Source: Gallionellaceae bacterium (GTDB lineage: Bacteria > Pseudomonadota > Gammaproteobacteria > Burkholderiales > Thiobacillaceae). From it: DNA of 48,650 nucleotides. Position 1 is the first letter of the stretch, and each line of letters starts with the position of its first letter. The stretch is taken from NCBI GenBank assembly GCA_028714875.1, contig JAQTLN010000004.1, forward strand, positions 186,961-235,610, written 5' to 3'. The notes beneath the pieces are model-generated. The model searched no databases and had not been told where the DNA came from. It saw nothing but the letters and a program-made list of their open reading frames with translations. The position numbers and the translations under genes were made by a program. This document shows, piece after piece, positions 35,872 to 44,677 of the stretch.

Positions 35872-37089
35872 TCAATGCACCTGGTCGTCGCGATGGCGGC
35901 GCCAGATCACCGTCATGGCCAGACTGATGAATAGACCGAAGGCGACGATCACCCAATGGATGTGGACGTTGTGTCCGACCATGAAGGTGTACACACCAAG
36001 CAGGACGAGAATGCCGAGGTTTTCGTTGAAGTTCTGAATGGCGATGGAGTGGCCGGCTCCCATCAGCAGGTGGCCGCGATGTTGCAGCAGGGCGTTGAGC
36101 GGCACCACGAAGAAGCCGGACAGCACGCCGATGCAGAACAACAGCACGGCCGCGACTTGCCAATCGGTCACGAAAATCATGGCGATCACTGTCAGGCCGA
36201 GAATGATGCCGGCCGGCAGCACTTTCACCGAGTTTTCCAACTTCACCCACTTTCCGGCGATGCCCGCGCCTACAGCGATACCCACGGCGGACATGGCGGT
36301 GAGCTGAGTGGCGTGGGTGAGATCGAATTTCAGGTTGAACGCGGCCCAGGCCAACACCACCAGGCGCAGGGTCGCGCCCACGCCCCAGAACAGGGTGGTG
36401 ACCGCCAGAGAAACCTGTCCCAGCGGGTCTTTCCATAGCAGCTTGAATGAGTGCCAGAAGTCGTAGAGCAGGAACGCCGGGTTCTTGCGATGCGGTTTGT
36501 GGTCGATGGCGACGACCGGGATGTGCAGGTTGAACCAGGCCGCGCCCAGATAGAGAAATGAAATGATGACAATGGCGAATTGCGGCACGCCCAACCAGGC
36601 GTCCAGGCCCCAGCGATGTAGCGCGGCCCCGGCAAGTTTCGGGCTGATCATCAGGCCACCGAGCACCGCGCCGAGCACGATGGCCGCCACGGTGGCGCCT
36701 TCCATCCAGCTGTTCGCCTTCACCAATTGGCTGGGCGGCAGGTACTCGGTGAGGATGCCGTACTTGGCCGGTGAATAGGCCGCCGCGCCCAGCCCGACGA
36801 TGGCATAGGCATACAACGGCGGCATGCCCGCCAGCATCGCCAGGCAACCGCCCAGCTTGATGAAATTGGTGACGAACATGACCCGACCCTTGGGCATGGA
36901 GTCGGCATAGGGGCCGACGAAGGGGGCGAGCAGGATGTAGGACAGGATGAAGAATTGCTGCAGGAGCGGCACATGCCAATCCGGCGCGGAAATCTCCATG
37001 AGCAGAGCAATGGCGGCGAAAAGGAGGGCGTTGTCGGCAAGCGCGGAAAAAAATTGCGCCGCGAGAATGATGTAAAAGCCGCGATTCAT
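35872..37089 (-). CDS. lplT: Lysophospholipid transporter LplT
   Basis: 405 residues with about twelve membrane helices and the N-terminus MNRGFYIILAAQFFSALADN, typical of the LplT branch of the major facilitator family. It flips lyso-phospholipids inward for re-acylation. The acyltransferase partner Aas, fused or adjacent in many bacteria, is not next to it here. Confidence 0.88.
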   Translation of the reverse strand: MNRGFYIILAAQFFSALADNALLFAAIALLMEISAPDWHVPLLQQFFILSYILLAPFVGPYADSMPKGRVMFVTNFIKLGGCLAMLAGMPPLYAYAIVGLGAAAYSPAKYGILTEYLPPSQLVKANSWMEGATVAAIVLGAVLGGLMISPKLAGAALHRWGLDAWLGVPQFAIVIISFLYLGAAWFNLHIPVVAIDHKPHRKNPAFLLYDFWHSFKLLWKDPLGQVSLAVTTLFWGVGATLRLVVLAWAAFNLKFDLTHATQLTAMSAVGIAVGAGIAGKWVKLENSVKVLPAGIILGLTVIAMIFVTDWQVAAVLLFCIGVLSGFFVVPLNALLQHRGHLLMGAGHSIAIQNFNENLGILVLLGVYTFMVGHNVHIHWVIVAFGLFISLAMTVIWRRHRDDQVH

Positions 37090-37297
37090 CAGGCCGGAAT
37101 GGTGGTGGGTTATCGGTATGCCATCGGGAGCCGAACTTATATCACGGCACTAGGGTGCCCGCTATCCGGAAACCGCGTCAACACGCCGTATTCCGGCCTG
37201 TCACAGTGAGTTTTCTTGATCTTCGTCGCTATTACTTCTGGGCTAGATAAGAAAATTATGATTGAATCACATAACTAAAATTTATCCGTACATAAGA

Positions 37298-38221
37298 ATG
37301 GCCGACAGACGCCTGCAAGTTTTTCACACCGTTGCCAAGCAACTTTCCTTCACCAAAGCAGCGGAATTGCTGTTCATGACCCAGCCGGCCGTGACCTTCC
37401 AGGTCAAGCAACTGGAAGAACACTTCAACACCCGACTGTTCGAACGCTCACATGGGCGGATTTCGCTCACACCCGCGGGGGAACTGGCGCTGGATTTCGC
37501 CGAGCGCATCCTCAATCTGACCAGCGAAATGGAAGCGCGCATTTCAGAACTCACCGGTCAGGTGAGTGGGCCGCTACTGATCGGCGCCTCCACCACCATT
37601 GCCGAGTACATGCTTCCCCGTCTCCTGGGTGAGTTCAAGCAGCGCCATCCGGAAACCCAGGCACGTCTCACCGTCGCCAATTCCGAGACCATCGAAAACA
37701 AGGTGGCCGACCACACCCTCGACCTGGGCCTGATCGAATCCCCCTCGCATCACCCCAATCTGGTCACCGAAGTGTGCTGCGAGGATGAACTGGTGATGAT
37801 CTGCGCGCCGTTCTCCGACCTCGCCAAAGCGATGTCCGCCAGCCCCCGCCAGGTGGCCGACCATCCTTACATCAGCCGTGAATCCGGTTCCGGCACGCGA
37901 GAATGTATCGACGATTTCCTTCGTCTGAATGGAGTCAACATGGACGAAGTCAATGTGGTCATGGAACTGGGCAGCCGCGAGGCGATCAAGGGCGCCGTCG
38001 CCGCCGGCCTGGGTGTGGCGGTGGTTTCCAGCACCACCGTGGTCAAGGAAGTGAAGCTGGGCGAACTTATCGCCATTCCGCTCGATCCGCCCCTGCGTCG
38101 ACAGCTGACGCTGGTTTATCCGCAGGAAAAATTCCGCAGCAAACTGCTCCAGTCCTTTCTCGATTTCCTGGAGACGAGTCCGCTGGTCAAGGAATACGCC
38201 TTGCCTCGTAAGATTCAATGA
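37298..38221 (+). CDS. LysR-family regulator, CysL/CbbR-like
   Basis: 307 residues from the ATG at 37298 (MADRRLQVFHTVAKQLSFTK); a TTG 36 bases upstream is less likely. An N-terminal winged helix (AELLFMTQPAVTFQVKQLEEHF) precedes a periplasmic-binding-like effector domain. It resembles the CysL/YeiE group. It overlaps the downstream unknown gene (ATGA), and lies 208 bases from the divergent lplT in an AT-rich gap that likely holds its promoter. Confidence 0.82.
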   Translation: MADRRLQVFHTVAKQLSFTKAAELLFMTQPAVTFQVKQLEEHFNTRLFERSHGRISLTPAGELALDFAERILNLTSEMEARISELTGQVSGPLLIGASTTIAEYMLPRLLGEFKQRHPETQARLTVANSETIENKVADHTLDLGLIESPSHHPNLVTEVCCEDELVMICAPFSDLAKAMSASPRQVADHPYISRESGSGTRECIDDFLRLNGVNMDEVNVVMELGSREAIKGAVAAGLGVAVVSSTTVVKEVKLGELIAIPLDPPLRRQLTLVYPQEKFRSKLLQSFLDFLETSPLVKEYALPRKIQ

Positions 38222-38565
38222 CCGCGGACGAGCGTCGACTGCTGCGCCTCTATCGCGCGCTCTCCCCCGGTCGGCGCGAGGGTTTGCTCGACTACGCCGA
38301 CTTTCTGCTCGCCCGAGTCCAGCCGGAAATGCCGGAGGTGGCTAGCGAGCCGCTCGCCATTTCCCGCCCCACCCAGGAAAGTGTGGTCAAGGCGATCAAA
38401 CGGCTACGCGAAACCTACCCGATGCTGGATCGCGCCAAGATACTGCACGAGACTTCCGGACTGATGATGCAACATCTGGTTCATGGCAAATCCGCGCCCG
38501 AAGTCATTGATGAACTGGAAGCGTTGTTTCTCCGCCATTTCCAGGCGCTGCAATCTGCCGGGTAG
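38218..38565 (+). CDS. Unknown 115-residue helical protein
   Basis: 115 residues of mainly helical, charged sequence (ERRLLRLYRALSPGRREGLLDYADFL). There is no signal peptide or membrane segment. Its ATGA overlap with the LysR gene implies coupled expression. I do not recognise a family; small proteins in this position are found beside LysR genes of betaproteobacteria. A role in the regulator's circuit is possible but unsupported. Confidence 0.6.
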   Translation: MTADERRLLRLYRALSPGRREGLLDYADFLLARVQPEMPEVASEPLAISRPTQESVVKAIKRLRETYPMLDRAKILHETSGLMMQHLVHGKSAPEVIDELEALFLRHFQALQSAG

Positions 38566-38631
38566 CGCAAAGCGCCCACCTGAAAGACAATCCCGGGCCG
38601 CAAACTCCCAAAGCAATTCAACGAGGTTCTC

Positions 38632-39327
38632 ATGGCCAACGCCGACCAGGCTGAACTGGATAAATTCAGCCAACTTGCCCACCGCTGGTGGGATACCAAC
38701 TCCGAATTCAAGCCGCTGCACGACATCAACCCGCTACGACTGGAATGGATCGATCAGCATTCCAAGATTCAGGGCAAACGCGTGCTGGATATCGGCTGTG
38801 GCGGCGGCATTCTGGCGGAGAGCATGGCCGCCAGGGGCGCCCTGGTCACCGGCATCGACCTTTCCGAGAAGGCGCTCAAAGTCGCCAAACTGCATCAACT
38901 GGAAAGCGGTGTGCAGCTCGATTACCGTCTGATCTCCGCCGAGGATCTTGCCGCCGAACTGCCGGAAGCGTTCGACGTGGTTACCTGCATGGAAATGCTG
39001 GAACACGTGCCGGACCCCGCTTCCATCCTCGCCGCCTGCGCCGCGACAGTGAAACCCGGCGGCTGGGTGTTTCTTTCCACCCTGAACAGAAACGCCAAGA
39101 GCTATCTGTTCGCCATCCTCGGCGCGGAATATGTGCTCAACATGCTGCCGCGCGGCACACATGAATGGGCCAAATTCATCCGCCCGCACGAACTCGCCCG
39201 TCACGCCCGCCAGGCGGGTCTGGAAACCGTGCAGATCATGGGCATGACCTACAACCCGTTCAGCAAGATTTACCGCCTCGAACAGGACACCGATGTCAAC
39301 TATTTGATGGCCTGTCGCAAGGCCTGA
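38632..39327 (+). CDS. ubiG: Ubiquinone O-methyltransferase UbiG
   Basis: 231 residues. The SAM-binding motif is [14 protein letters not shown]; family signatures are [21 protein letters not shown] and [11 protein letters not shown]. It performs both O-methylations in ubiquinone synthesis. The gene precedes gph, the same order as in many proteobacteria. Confidence 0.95.
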   Translation: MANADQAELDKFSQLAHRWWDTNSEFKPLHDINPLRLEWIDQHSKIQGKRVLDIGCGGGILAESMAARGALVTGIDLSEKALKVAKLHQLESGVQLDYRLISAEDLAAELPEAFDVVTCMEMLEHVPDPASILAACAATVKPGGWVFLSTLNRNAKSYLFAILGAEYVLNMLPRGTHEWAKFIRPHELARHARQAGLETVQIMGMTYNPFSKIYRLEQDTDVNYLMACRKA

Positions 39328-39336
39328 TTATCACCC

Positions 39337-39360
39337 CCCCCTCTCCCTTCGGGAGAGGGG
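39337..39360. repeat. Hairpin repeat after ubiG
   Basis: CCCCTCTCCC (39338-39347), loop TTC and GGGAGAGGGG (39351-39360), followed by CCGGGGGAGAGGG, match the repeat between napA and napG. Confidence 0.6.
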
Positions 39361-39404
39361 CCGGGGGAGAGGGAACACCGCCTCCCACCCAGCACCCGAC
39401 CACC

Positions 39405-40067
39405 ATGCCCTACCGCACCATCCTGTTCGACCTCGATGGCACCCTGGTCGACACCGCGCCCGATCTGGCCCACGCGCTCAATGTGCTGAGAAGCCGGCGC
39501 GGCCTGGCGCCCCTGGCCGACAGTGTTACCCGGCCGCAAGCTTCCCATGGCACGCAGGGGCTGCTCCGAGTCGGATTCGGCGTCAGTCGGGAGCAAGCGG
39601 CGTTCTCCGCCCTGCGCGAGGAATTCCTGGAGGTTTACGCCAGCCACCTCACCAGCCATTCCCCGCTGTTTCCCGGGGTGGCCGAAATGCTTGCCAGCCT
39701 GGAAGCACGTGGCCTGAAATGGGGCGTGGTGACCAATAAACCGGCGCGCTATACCGAACCTCTGCTCGACCACCTGGGCCTGCTCGCGCGCGCCGCCTGC
39801 GTGGTCTCCGGCGATACCTGCGCCCAACCCAAACCGCATCCCGCTCCCATGTTGCACGCATGCATGCTGACCGCCAGCGATCCCGCTGAATGCCTCTATG
39901 TGGGTGACGCGGAACGGGATGTCGCCGCCGCCGCCGCGATCGGCATACCCACTTTAGTTGCCCTCTATGGCTACCTGGGCAAAGACGATCGGCCGGAAGC
40001 CTGGGGCGCGCATGGTTTCATCGAAGCTCCTTTGGCCTTGCTTGACTGGCTACAACCCGACGCGTAG
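39405..40067 (+). CDS. gph: Phosphoglycolate phosphatase
   Basis: 220 residues from the ATG at 39405; the frame upstream runs through a repeat. HAD motifs are LFDLDGTLVDTAPDLAHA, VVTNKPARYTEPLLDHLGL and YVGDAERDV. It removes phosphoglycolate formed by photorespiration or DNA repair. It follows ubiG and precedes the tmRNA gene. Confidence 0.9.
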   Translation: MPYRTILFDLDGTLVDTAPDLAHALNVLRSRRGLAPLADSVTRPQASHGTQGLLRVGFGVSREQAAFSALREEFLEVYASHLTSHSPLFPGVAEMLASLEARGLKWGVVTNKPARYTEPLLDHLGLLARAACVVSGDTCAQPKPHPAPMLHACMLTASDPAECLYVGDAERDVAAAAAIGIPTLVALYGYLGKDDRPEAWGAHGFIEAPLALLDWLQPDA

Positions 40068-40086
40068 ATTTCGTCGTCCCACCGAC

Positions 40087-40116
40087 TTGAACTTTTGTCG
40101 ATGGGACGCACCTAAG
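40087..40116 (+). promoter_or_regulatory. Possible tmRNA promoter
   Basis: A TTGAAC at 40087-40092 and a weak CCTAAG near 40111 lie with about 18 bases between, a few bases before the RNA 5' end at 40128. The -10 element is poor. Confidence 0.3.
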
Positions 40117-40127
40117 CAGTACCTTCT

Positions 40128-40489
40128 GGGGGCGACCTGGCTTCGACGTGGGTCGCGAAGCAGACAAGGGCATACCGAGGACCAGTTCCCTCGTAAATCC
40201 ATCTGGAATTTTATATTCGCTAACGACGAAACCTACGCTCTGGCCGCTTGACGGTCAGACTCCACACCGGTTGGTCCATGGGCCGGGCAGGGCAACCTGC
40301 AGTGGAGTCATTCACATGGACTCGCTTCGATTCGGGCCGCTTGAGTCGAAGTTAAATTAAGGTGGCTCGCCTGAACCAAGCCTGTCTGGCCGGCGTGGCT
40401 CGGGTTAAAACCAAATGACCGGACTAAGTATGTAGAACTTGCTGTAGAGGATTTGCGGACGCGGGTTCGATTCCCGCCGCCTCCACCAC
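40128..40489 (+). ncRNA. ssrA: tmRNA (ssrA)
   Basis: 362 nt. The 5' end GGGGGCGACCTGGCTTCGAC pairs with the 3' end CGCCTCC before the encoded ACCA-type tail, making the tRNA-like domain. The T-arm reads GGGTTCGATTCCC. The resume frame gives the tag ANDETYALAA (the alanine carried on tmRNA precedes it) ending in TGA near 40251. It rescues stalled ribosomes with SmpB and tags the product for degradation. The tag is of betaproteobacterial type. The 3' end is the apparent insertion point of a mobile element. Confidence 0.95.
40455..40489 (+). other. Candidate attL core at the tmRNA 3' end
   Basis: A tyrosine integrase gene begins about 160 bases after the last base of ssrA, and the sequence immediately downstream differs in character from the core genome. 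Integrases of this class commonly insert in the T-arm/3' end of ssrA, keeping the RNA whole. The matching right copy is not in the window. Confidence 0.5.
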
Positions 40490-40513
40490 CTAATGATCCA
40501 AAGACGTACAACG

Positions 40514-40556
40514 AAGGCCTTAATTCTTAATAAAAACAAGGATTAAGGCCTTTTTT
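40514..40556 (+). terminator. Rho-independent terminator after tmRNA
   Basis: The arms AAGGCCTTAATTCTT (40514-40528) and AAGGATTAAGGCCTT (40538-40552) pair over 15 bases with one wobble and a 9-nt loop, followed by a T-run to 40556. It lies outside the RNA, on the element side of the putative insertion point. Confidence 0.88.
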
Positions 40557-40592
40557 GCGTCCATAGCCGTCCGGACTGGTTCATTGAAATCC

Positions 40593-40651
40593 GACGGTAA
40601 CTGACGGTAATATTGACGGCAACAGACCTACCGTCAGATGGGGTTACCGTC
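40593..40651. promoter_or_regulatory. Five GACGGTAA-type sites around the integrase start
   Basis: GACGGTAA occurs at 40593-40600 and 40603-40610, GACGGCAA at 40615-40622, and in reverse (TACCGTC, TTACCGTC) at 40629-40635 and 40644-40651. The last site touches the ATG. They may be arm-type sites for the integrase, or operators for its control. Confidence 0.6.
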
Positions 40652-41863
40652 ATGGCACTTACCGACACCGCGATTCGCGCCGCCAAGCCTACGGAGAAGC
40701 CCGTCAAGCTCGCCGACGGGGGCGGCCTATACCTACTCCTCAACCCGAACGGTTCGCGCTGGTGGCGGCTTGATTACCGTTATGGCGGTAAGCGGAAAAC
40801 GCTTTCGATGGGGGTTTACCCCGACGTGAGCCTGAAGGATGCCCGCGCCCGCCGCGATGAGGCTCGCAAGCAACTGGCGGCAGACATCGACCCAGGGGAA
40901 CACCGCAAGGCCTTGAAGGCGGCCAAGGACGGGCGCGCGGCCAACAGCTTCGAGGTGATTGCGCGGGAGTGGCACACCAAATTTTCCGCGACCTGGAACG
41001 AAAGCCACGGGGAACGCACCTTCCGCCGCCTTGAACGCGATATCTTCCCCTGGCTTGGCAACAAACCCATAGCGGAAATAACCGCTCCTGAAGTGCTGAC
41101 AACGATTCGCCGCATTGAAACTCGGGGGGCGCTTGAAACCGCGCACCGAGCATTGAGTAACTGCGGGCAGGTGTTCCGCTATGCCATTGCCTCCGGCCGC
41201 GCGGATAGGGACGTTACCGCCGATTTGCGCGGCGCCCTGCCGCCAGTCAGAGAAACCCACTTCGCGGCGGTAACCGACCCGAAACAGGTTGCTGAGCTAC
41301 TCCGGGCTATGGATGGCTATACCGGCTCGCTGATCGTGAGCTACGCCCTACGCCTGGCCCCCTTGGTGTTCGTGCGTCCTGGCGAGCTGCGTAAGGCGGA
41401 ATGGGCAGATGTTGACCTGGCAGCCGGTGAATGGCGTTACATCGTCACCAAGACCAACACCCCGCATATCGTCCCATTGTCGCGGCAGGCTGTGGAAATC
41501 CTGACCGAAGCGAAGGCGCTTACCGGTGACGGGCGCTATGTCTTCCCTGGCGCACGCACAAACGGCCGTCCGATGAGCGACAACGCCATTCTTGCCGCCC
41601 TGCGGCGCATGGGTATCGACAAGGAAGAAATGACCGGGCACGGTTTCCGGGCAATGGCCCGAACCATACTCGACGAGGTTCTAGGCTTCCGGCCCGACAT
41701 CATCGAACATCAACTGGCCCACGCGGTGAAAGACCCCAATGGGCGGGCATACAACAGGACAGCCCACCTACCCGAGCGCAAGCAGATGATGCAGCAGTGG
41801 GCGGATTACCTGGAGAAGTTGAAGACCGGCGCAGACATCATCCCCTTTCCCCTGGCTGCATAG
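40652..41863 (+). CDS. Tyrosine integrase, P4-like
   Basis: 403 residues from the ATG at 40652; a TTG at 40613 is possible but adds residues absent from the family. The N-terminal DUF4102 part is ALTDTAIRAAKPTEKPVKLADGGGLYLLLNP. The catalytic domain has the first Arg in VRPGELRKAEW, HGFR in TGHGFRAMART, and the likely nucleophile Tyr in GRAYNRT. It should excise and integrate the element at ssrA. Confidence 0.92.
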   Translation: MALTDTAIRAAKPTEKPVKLADGGGLYLLLNPNGSRWWRLDYRYGGKRKTLSMGVYPDVSLKDARARRDEARKQLAADIDPGEHRKALKAAKDGRAANSFEVIAREWHTKFSATWNESHGERTFRRLERDIFPWLGNKPIAEITAPEVLTTIRRIETRGALETAHRALSNCGQVFRYAIASGRADRDVTADLRGALPPVRETHFAAVTDPKQVAELLRAMDGYTGSLIVSYALRLAPLVFVRPGELRKAEWADVDLAAGEWRYIVTKTNTPHIVPLSRQAVEILTEAKALTGDGRYVFPGARTNGRPMSDNAILAALRRMGIDKEEMTGHGFRAMARTILDEVLGFRPDIIEHQLAHAVKDPNGRAYNRTAHLPERKQMMQQWADYLEKLKTGADIIPFPLAA

Positions 41864-41871
41864 GAATCCTC

Positions 41872-42483
41872 ATGACTGAAAACCTCGACCCCGGCACGGC
41901 ACAAATCACGGTGGACCCCTGGGCTGTTCCTCCGGTTGATTGGGACAAATGGGGCAAGGAAAGAACGGCCCGGCTTTGGCAAGTCGCTGCCTTGTTCTGC
42001 AATGTCCCGCCCGAATCAATCGAGAACTCATTCTTCCCCGGCAAACTGGACACCTTATTTCACCGCGTGCCGCTCAATGTCACGGAATTGATCGGCTTGG
42101 CCAAGGCTGCCATCGGCTCGCGAGCACTCCGGGTTAAGTCTCTGGACGATAACGCCCTGGAAGACAGCGAGGTTGACTTAACCGCATTCGCCACCTGGGC
42201 TTGTGACGTTGGAAAGGGTTTTCCGCCAGAGTTCCCTAGGGTAATTCCCGAAAAGCGTGTTTCAGTTGTGGACGAGCCTCTTCGCACGAGAGAGCGGACA
42301 ACGCTACTCACACTCATTGCCGCTCTCGCCAATGAGGCAGGCATAGACATATCGAAGCCATCCAAGGCGGCCGGGTTGATCGAAGGCCTTACCCTGCGCA
42401 TTGATGCTCGTATCGCCGCCCGTACCATCGAAGACCACTTAAAGCGAATCCCGGAAGCCTTGGAAAAAAAGCAATCCGCCTAG
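41872..42483 (+). CDS. Unknown 203-residue element protein
   Basis: 203 residues from the ATG at 41872, eight bases after the integrase stop; an ATG at 41797 would overlap the integrase. No membrane segment, signal or familiar domain is apparent. The middle is acidic, and a helical C-terminus follows (LEGLTLRIDARIAARTIEDHL-type). Its position between integrase and the AlpA-like gene suggests a role in the element's life cycle, but nothing in the sequence defines it. Confidence 0.7.
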   Translation: MTENLDPGTAQITVDPWAVPPVDWDKWGKERTARLWQVAALFCNVPPESIENSFFPGKLDTLFHRVPLNVTELIGLAKAAIGSRALRVKSLDDNALEDSEVDLTAFATWACDVGKGFPPEFPRVIPEKRVSVVDEPLRTRERTTLLTLIAALANEAGIDISKPSKAAGLIEGLTLRIDARIAARTIEDHLKRIPEALEKKQSA

Positions 42484-42488
42484 CCCGA

Positions 42489-42579
42489 CCGCAATTGCGG
42501 AACTCATAACTACCTTGCAGAGCGCGCCATATCTGCATCTAGACCGCAACTGCGGAAGCTGTTTCCGCAGTTGCGGAAA
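42489..42579. promoter_or_regulatory. Three palindromic operator-like sites
   Basis: CCGCAATTGCGG (42489-42500, a perfect palindrome), CCGCAACTGCGG (42544-42555) and CCGCAGTTGCGG (42565-42576) share the same core. The last extends to TTTCCGCAGTTGCGGAAA. The second and third are 21 bases apart. They lie just before the AlpA-like gene. Confidence 0.7.
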
Positions 42580-42641
42580 TACTGAAGTTTCGAGGTATTC
42601 AATGCGAAGCCATGTTCAACCACGCCCAAAGAGGCACCAAC

Positions 42642-42893
42642 ATGGCTCAAGCACTCCTACGACTTCCAGCGGTTAAGGCCGAATCCGGCGCATCCCGCTC
42701 AACGATCTACCTGCGTATTCAGCAAGGGCTTTGGCCCAAGCCGGTACGACTTGGCCCGCGTTCGGTGGCCTGGCCGTCCGGAGAAGTCGCCGCCATCAAT
42801 ACCGCCCGTATCGCGGGCAAGACAGATGACGAAATCCGCGTGCTGGTGGTGAAGCTGGAAGCGGCCCGCAAATATCCAGCAAACGCGCTGTAA
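42642..42893 (+). CDS. AlpA-family DNA-binding protein
   Basis: 83 residues from the ATG at 42642 with AGAGG upstream; an ATG at 42612 is a less well-placed alternative. The winged-helix signature LLRLPAVKAESGASRSTIYLRI...GLWPKPVRLGPRSVAWP is that of AlpA/P4 regulators, often excision or transcription factors of integrated elements. It precedes the DUF927 gene by nine bases and may bind the palindromes upstream. Confidence 0.85.
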   Translation: MAQALLRLPAVKAESGASRSTIYLRIQQGLWPKPVRLGPRSVAWPSGEVAAINTARIAGKTDDEIRVLVVKLEAARKYPANAL

Positions 42894-42902
42894 GGGGGCG
42901 CC

Positions 42903-44663
42903 ATGAAACCCACCAGCACCCCTCCATCCAACGCCCCCAAGCCGGCACCGGCAAGCCAGCCCGCGAATTCCTGCCCATACGGCGCCGGGCGCTTCGTGGT
43001 TTCCACCAAAGGGGTGGATTTCTATGGCAAGGACAAGGAAGGCAACGAGCAGCCGCCGCTATGGATTTGCGCGCCCCTGCATATCACCGCCAAGACCCGA
43101 GACGAAAAAAGCGGCGAATGGGGCCGGCTGCTCGAATGGCTGGACGATGACGGCGAAAAACATCTATGGGCCATGCCGCTGGAACTGCTTGAAGGCGACG
43201 GCTCAGAAGTCCGCCGCGAACTTGCCCGGCTGGGCCTGCACATATCGCCCAACCAAACCGCGCGCAACCTGCTGGCCGCCTACATCAAGGCTTGGCCGAT
43301 TGAAACCCGCGCGCGTTGCGTGGATCGACTTGGCTGGCATGGCGATGTATTCGTCACGCCTTCGGGATCAATTGGGAGCACTGGCGAGCTTGTCGTATTC
43401 CAGAATGCTCATGCCTTGGAACCGGCCTTTTCCACATCGGGCGATGAACACGAATGGCGTGATTCCGTGGCAGCCCTGGTGCAAGGAAACTCGCGGCTGG
43501 TCTTTGCCCTTTCTGCCGCCTTCGCGGGGCCTTTGGCGAATATTGCCGGCGAAGATTCTGGCGGATTTCATTTCCGTGGCACTTCGTCTTCCGGCAAGTC
43601 CACCGCCTTGCGGCTTGCCGCCTCCGTTTGGGGTAACCCCTCCCGGTATACGCGCTTGTGGCGCGGCACCATCAACGGACTTGAAGGGCTGGCCGCGCTT
43701 CACAATGATGGCCTGTTGATTCTGGATGAAATCAGCCAGATAGACCCCGCCGCCGCTGGTGAAGCCGCTTATATGCTGGCAAACGGGCAAGGCAAGACAC
43801 GCGCAAACCGCAACGGCCATGCCAAAGCGCCGCAACGCTGGCGGCTGCTGTTCCTGAGCGCGGGCGAAGAATCGCTTGTCACCGTCATGGCCCGCGATGG
43901 CAAGAAAACGAGCGCAGGGCAGGAAATCCGGCTTGCCGACATTGAAGCCGATGCCGGGGCGGGCATGGGCATGTTTGAGACGTTGCACGGTTTCCCTACT
44001 GCCGCCATCCTGGCGACAGCGATCAAGGAGGCCTCAGAGAGCTATCACGGCGCTATCGGTGGCAAATGGCTTAGCCGCCTTGTCGAAAACCGCGCAACCC
44101 TAGCCGCTGACGTTACCAACCGCATCAAGCAATTTCAGGGCAAAGCCGTGCCGGCCGGCGCGACCGGGCAAATTGACCGGGTAGAGCGGCGCTTCGCCCT
44201 GGTGGCGGTAGCGGGCGAACTGGCAACCGCATACGGGCTGACCGGCTGGCAGGAAGGCGAAGCCACCCGCGCAGCCCTCGCGTGCTTTACCGCCTGGCTG
44301 GATGCCTTTGGCGGGGCCGGCAACCACGAAGAACGCGCCACACTTGCCCAGGTGCGCGCTTTCTTTGAGGCGCACGGCGCAAGCCGGTTTGAAGACATCA
44401 ACGCCGACGGCACACAACGCATTCCCAATCGTGTTGGTTTCTACCGGATGGGCGATGATGGCCGACGGGAATACTTGGTTCCGCCTGAAGCCTTCCGCCG
44501 TGAAATCTGCCGGGGCATGGATGAGAAGTTGGCTAAAGAAGTGCTGATCAAGTCGGGCATGTTGCAGCGTGGCAAAGATGGCAGGCCAACCCAAGTTCAC
44601 AGGTTGCCCGACTTGGGCTCGACAAGGTGCTACGTCATGCTTTATCGGGATCAAGAGGCCTGA
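42903..44663 (+). CDS. DUF927 helicase-like ATPase
   Basis: 586 residues. A DUF927 N-region (GRFVVSTKGVDFYGKDKEG) precedes a AAA-type ATPase core with Walker A GTSSSGKST (226-234) and Walker B LLILDEIS (271-278). Such proteins are usual in satellite phages and integrative elements and are thought to serve replication, often with a primase domain. None is visible here, so the element may use a host primase or lack autonomous replication. Directly downstream is a dense array of GTTACC motifs. Confidence 0.85.
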   Translation: MKPTSTPPSNAPKPAPASQPANSCPYGAGRFVVSTKGVDFYGKDKEGNEQPPLWICAPLHITAKTRDEKSGEWGRLLEWLDDDGEKHLWAMPLELLEGDGSEVRRELARLGLHISPNQTARNLLAAYIKAWPIETRARCVDRLGWHGDVFVTPSGSIGSTGELVVFQNAHALEPAFSTSGDEHEWRDSVAALVQGNSRLVFALSAAFAGPLANIAGEDSGGFHFRGTSSSGKSTALRLAASVWGNPSRYTRLWRGTINGLEGLAALHNDGLLILDEISQIDPAAAGEAAYMLANGQGKTRANRNGHAKAPQRWRLLFLSAGEESLVTVMARDGKKTSAGQEIRLADIEADAGAGMGMFETLHGFPTAAILATAIKEASESYHGAIGGKWLSRLVENRATLAADVTNRIKQFQGKAVPAGATGQIDRVERRFALVAVAGELATAYGLTGWQEGEATRAALACFTAWLDAFGGAGNHEERATLAQVRAFFEAHGASRFEDINADGTQRIPNRVGFYRMGDDGRREYLVPPEAFRREICRGMDEKLAKEVLIKSGMLQRGKDGRPTQVHRLPDLGSTRCYVMLYRDQEA

Positions 44664-44677
44664 GCACATCAATTGCC

